From contig NZ_RWJX01000007.1 in the NCBI RefSeq assembly GCF_004123805.1, positions 28,808 to 92,807 of the forward strand: 64,000 nucleotides of DNA, in the 5' to 3' direction. The number at the start of each line of letters is the position of its first letter. Position 1 is the first letter of the stretch. Positions 61,670 through 64,000 of this stretch are shown here, piece by piece. A program made the position numbers and the translations under genes. A model generated the notes under the pieces. That model was not told where the DNA came from and searched no databases. It was given only the letters and a program-made list of their open reading frames with translations. This stretch comes from Cellulomonas endophytica (GTDB lineage: Bacteria; Actinomycetota; Actinomycetes; Actinomycetales; Cellulomonadaceae).

Positions 61670-62170
61670 GGGCGCTCCTCGGCGGTTGGCGGAATCGTAC
61701 GTGGCCGGATCGTGACCTGCGCCACGGCGACCGGGTGAGAGCTCAGCGGGGCCGTGCCCGCCCAGCGGCCCTCCCCGCCCCGCACCCCGCTCCCACCCCC
61801 GTCCCGACCCCCCACCTCCCCCCACCCGTCGGCGGCCGGCCGCTCCGACGTGACGGGCCGCCCCTCCCACCTCCCTCCACCGCGACCCCGTGCACCGGGG
61901 CGGACGCCCGCGGCCACCACCGGCGCGTCCCCGGACGGGCGGCCGTCCTGCTCCGCCACCACCCGGCGCCCTGCCGTGCACGCGCGCCGCGACCCGTGAC
62001 GCCGCGAGGACGGCTCGGCGCCCCTCCACATCGCCCCACCGCCGCTGACCTCGACCTCCGGACCGGGCAGGGGGACGCGCCGGGGGAGCGGGGGGCGGGA
62101 AGGGGGGACAGGTGGAGGGATGTGGAGTACCGTGGGGGCATCGGGAGGACCGGGGAGCAGGGAGGCGGGG
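61670..62170. other. 501-bp gap between MoxR operon and mraZ
   Basis: Holds the MoxR promoter (TACGAT, 61699-61694), then a pyrimidine-rich plus strand (runs of C at 61771-61828, a possible G-quadruplex on the minus strand), and the mraZ promoter with its direct repeats near 62112-62137. No gene is supported. Confidence 0.55.
62112..62137 (+). promoter_or_regulatory. MraZ-box-like direct repeats and mraZ promoter
   Basis: GTGGAG at 62112 and 62122 and GTGGGG at 62132, exactly 10 bases apart (one helical turn), as in known MraZ operators of three TGGGN-type repeats. -10 TACCGT (62128-62133) overlaps the third copy, fitting autorepression. Confidence 0.7.
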
Positions 62171-62650
62171 GTGAGCGATGAGCCGGTGGTCGGTGGCGTC
62201 CTCGGCCTCGGCGCGCCGTTCCTCGGCACCTACACCCCGCGCCTGGACGAGAAGGGCCGCGTCGTCCTCCCGGCCAAGTTCCGCGCCCGTCTGGCCGGGG
62301 GTCTCGTCATGACCCGCGGGCAGGAGCGCTGCCTGTACCTCCTGCCGCCGGAGGAGTTCGGCCGCATCCACGGGGCGCTCAGCAGCAACCCGCTCCTCAA
62401 CCGCCAGAGCCGCGACTACCTGCGCGTCTTCCTCTCCGGCGCGAGCGACGAGCTCCCCGACAAGCAGGGGCGCCTGTCGATCCCGCCGGTCCTGCGCCGG
62501 TACGCGGGCCTCGAGCGGGACGTCGCCGTCATCGGCACGGGCAACCGCGTCGAGATCTGGGACCTCCCCTCGTGGGAGACCTACCTCGCCGAGAAGGAGG
62601 CGGGCTACGCCGAGGCCGCGGAGGAGGGCTTCCCCCAGGGCGCCTTCTGA
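62171..62650 (+). CDS. mraZ: Transcriptional regulator MraZ
   Basis: Ring-forming AbrB-like regulator of the division and cell-wall cluster. 159 residues. Two SpoVT/AbrB-like repeats: [20 protein letters not shown] with the first DxKGR, then [20 protein letters not shown] with the second D-K-x-GR. The end is acidic (EEGFPQGAF). GTG 62171 follows GGGAGG by about 5 bases and adds a 16-residue head before the conserved FLGTY; an in-frame start at 62120 is inside the promoter repeats. It is the first gene of the dcw cluster; rsmH follows after 342 bases. Autoregulation through the repeats upstream is expected from the family. Confidence 0.95.
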   Translation: MSDEPVVGGVLGLGAPFLGTYTPRLDEKGRVVLPAKFRARLAGGLVMTRGQERCLYLLPPEEFGRIHGALSSNPLLNRQSRDYLRVFLSGASDELPDKQGRLSIPPVLRRYAGLERDVAVIGTGNRVEIWDLPSWETYLAEKEAGYAEAAEEGFPQGAF

Positions 62651-62992
62651 CCGGCCCCCACCCCGCTCCACCCCGCCCCACCGACTCAGCACCACCCGGC
62701 CGCGCAGGACCCGGCACCGGCCGCCCGACGAGACCTCCCGCCGACCCCGTGACGCCACTTCCCCGGCGCCAGGGGGTCGGAGGGGGATCTGGCCGGGCGG
62801 CGGAGGGGCCGCCCGGCCTGCCACACGGCCCCGGCCCCCCGTCGACGGGGACCGGGGGCAGCACCCCCCGCACAGGCACCACCAGCAGGACCACCAGCAC
62901 GAGCACCAGCAGCAGGGCACGCAGGACGCCGGCAGGACCAGGGCGCAGGACCAGGACGCGGGACCACGCCGCAGCGCGGGACGGAGGGGTCG
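62651..62992. other. 342-bp gap between mraZ and rsmH
   Basis: Unusually long for a gap in this cluster. First C-rich (62656-62690), then a low-complexity stretch built from CACCAGCAGGAC-like words (about 62875-62960), ending in the rsmH Shine-Dalgarno. No hairpin as strong as the terminators elsewhere and no small gene could be supported. Confidence 0.5.
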
Positions 62993-64000
62993 ATGGGCGA
63001 GCAGAGCCCGGCCGAGCGGCACCTGCCCGTCCTCCTCGACCGCTGCGTCGAGCTGCTCGCCCCCGCCCTCGCGGGGCCCGGCGCCGTGCTCGTCGACGCG
63101 ACCCTCGGGATGGGCGGGCACGCGGAGGGCGTGCTGCGCGCGCTGCCGGACGTGCGCGTCGTCGGCCTCGACCGCGACCGGGAGGCGCTGGCCCTCGCCG
63201 GCGCACGCCTGGCGCCGTTCGGCGACCGGTTCACCGGCGTGCACGCGGTGTACGACGAGATGCGCGACGTCCTCGACGACCTCGGCCTGCCCGCCGTCCA
63301 GGGCGTGCTCATGGACCTCGGCGTCTCCTCCCTCCAGCTCGACGAGGTGGAGCGGGGCTTCTCCTACGCCCGGGACGCCCCCCTCGACATGCGCATGGAC
63401 ACCTCCGGGGGCGCGACCGCCGCGGACGTCCTCAACGCCTACGACGAGCGGGAGCTCGTGCGGGTCCTGCGGGAGTACGGCGAGGAGCGCTTCGCACCGC
63501 GCATCGCCCGCGCGGTGGTGCGGGCCCGCCAGGAGCGCCCGCTCGAGCGCACGGCCGAGCTCGTCGACCTCGTCCGGGCGAGCATCCCCGCGGCGGCCCG
63601 GGCGACGGGAGGGCACCCCGCCAAGCGCACCTTCCAGGCCCTGCGCATCGAGGTGAACGGCGAGCTCGAGGTGCTCGAGCGGGCCGTGCCCGTCGCGGTG
63701 GACGTGCTCGCCGTCGGCGGCCGCATCGTCGTCGAGGCGTACCAGTCGCTCGAGGACCGCATCGTCAAGCGCGCTCTCGCCACCGGCGCGACCTCGAGCA
63801 CGCCCCCCGGCCTGCCGGTCGAGCACCCCGACGACGCGCCGTACCTGCGCCTGCTCACCCGCGGCGCGGAGGAGGCGGACGCGGCCGAGCTCGCCCGCAA
63901 CCCCCGCGCGCAGTCCGTCCGGCTGCGCGCCGCCGAGCGCGTGCGGGCCACCCCGGCGGCCCGGCGACCCGGCCGGGCGCGCGGGGCGGGCGACCGCCGG
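62993..64000 (+). CDS. rsmH: 16S rRNA m4C1402 methyltransferase RsmH (3' end outside window)
   Basis: Methylates N4 of C1402 in 16S rRNA, tuning start-codon choice. 336 codons are visible without a stop; the family is about 310-340 residues plus tails, so little is missing. [15 protein letters not shown] at the start, SAM loop [42 protein letters not shown] (19) with the conserved SSxQxD, DMRMD and [17 protein letters not shown] (17) near the end. ATG 62993 follows GGAGGGG by 4 bases. Second gene of the mraZ-rsmH division cluster, which continues outside the window. Confidence 0.96.
   Translation, partial: MGEQSPAERHLPVLLDRCVELLAPALAGPGAVLVDATLGMGGHAEGVLRALPDVRVVGLDRDREALALAGARLAPFGDRFTGVHAVYDEMRDVLDDLGLPAVQGVLMDLGVSSLQLDEVERGFSYARDAPLDMRMDTSGGATAADVLNAYDERELVRVLREYGEERFAPRIARAVVRARQERPLERTAELVDLVRASIPAAARATGGHPAKRTFQALRIEVNGELEVLERAVPVAVDVLAVGGRIVVEAYQSLEDRIVKRALATGATSSTPPGLPVEHPDDAPYLRLLTRGAEEADAAELARNPRAQSVRLRAAERVRATPAARRPGRARGAGDRR

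Noticed and set aside
62529..63206. Minus-strand frame with a Leu/Val-rich membrane-like stretch opposite the mraZ-rsmH spacer
   Set aside because: The hydrophobic look comes from reading the CACCAGCAGG repeats backwards; the rest is Arg-rich and overlaps rsmH.

Overview
The window is about 64 kb of very GC-rich, gene-dense chromosome from an actinomycete. The signs are heavy GTG start-codon use, the conserved blocks thyA-dfrA-dapA-rnj-ftsK-pgsA-cinA-clgR and DUF3046-recA-recX, then miaB-miaA-dapF-hflX-lexA-nrdR, then MoxR/DUF58/transglutaminase-mraZ-rsmH, and the actinobacterial-type SOS boxes. RNase Y, ThyA and an L-lactate dehydrogenase fit a Micrococcales-like (for example Cellulomonas-type) or Kineosporiales-like genome. 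The genus cannot be fixed from the sequence alone. No rRNA, tRNA, insertion sequence, prophage or CRISPR array was seen, so this is core chromosome rather than an island.

Region by region. 1-4.8 kb: folate/thymidylate genes (thyA cut by the window edge, then a DHFR joined in frame to a ComB-like domain), dapA and RNase J, closed by a strong hairpin. 4.9-12.8 kb: a TetR regulator divergent from a small membrane protein, FtsK, a CapA-like protein, then pgsA-cinA-clgR. 12.9-23.4 kb: the Nei/Lhr DNA-repair pair on the minus strand, DUF3046, recA, recX and RNase Y. 23.4-26.9 kb: a gluABCD-type glutamate ABC transporter on the minus strand. 27.2-35.4 kb: miaB, two overlapping YbjN-like genes, a LigB-like protein, miaA, dapF, an rRNA-methyltransferase-like gene and hflX. 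35.6-44.2 kb: a frameshifted DinG-type helicase, ldh, lexA divergent from a LysM gene, nrdR, an S9 peptidase and a DUF5302 protein. 44.3-52.7 kb: serA and a HelD-like helicase on the minus strand, then a three-gene signalling cassette (receiver-PP2C phosphatase, histidine kinase, single-domain receiver) and a PAC2 protein. 53-64 kb: a cold-shock gene with a structured leader, a spermidine-synthase-like gene, an SOS-controlled HEPN gene-dinB pair, DUF3040, the TgpA-like/DUF58/MoxR operon and the start of the division and cell-wall cluster (mraZ, rsmH cut by the window end).

The strongest theme is the DNA-damage response. recA, the lexA/LysM divergent region and the HEPN-dinB operon all carry LexA-type SOS boxes. 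All three also carry the same 14-base word, GTGTCGGTGGTCGG. At recA this word forms an exact RecA-NDp (PafBC-type) promoter. The second theme is promoter architecture: at least 14 genes have a TANNNT -10 box only 6-8 bases before the start codon with no Shine-Dalgarno, the hallmark of leaderless transcripts. The third is a set of near-perfect hairpins between convergent genes, which look like bidirectional terminators.
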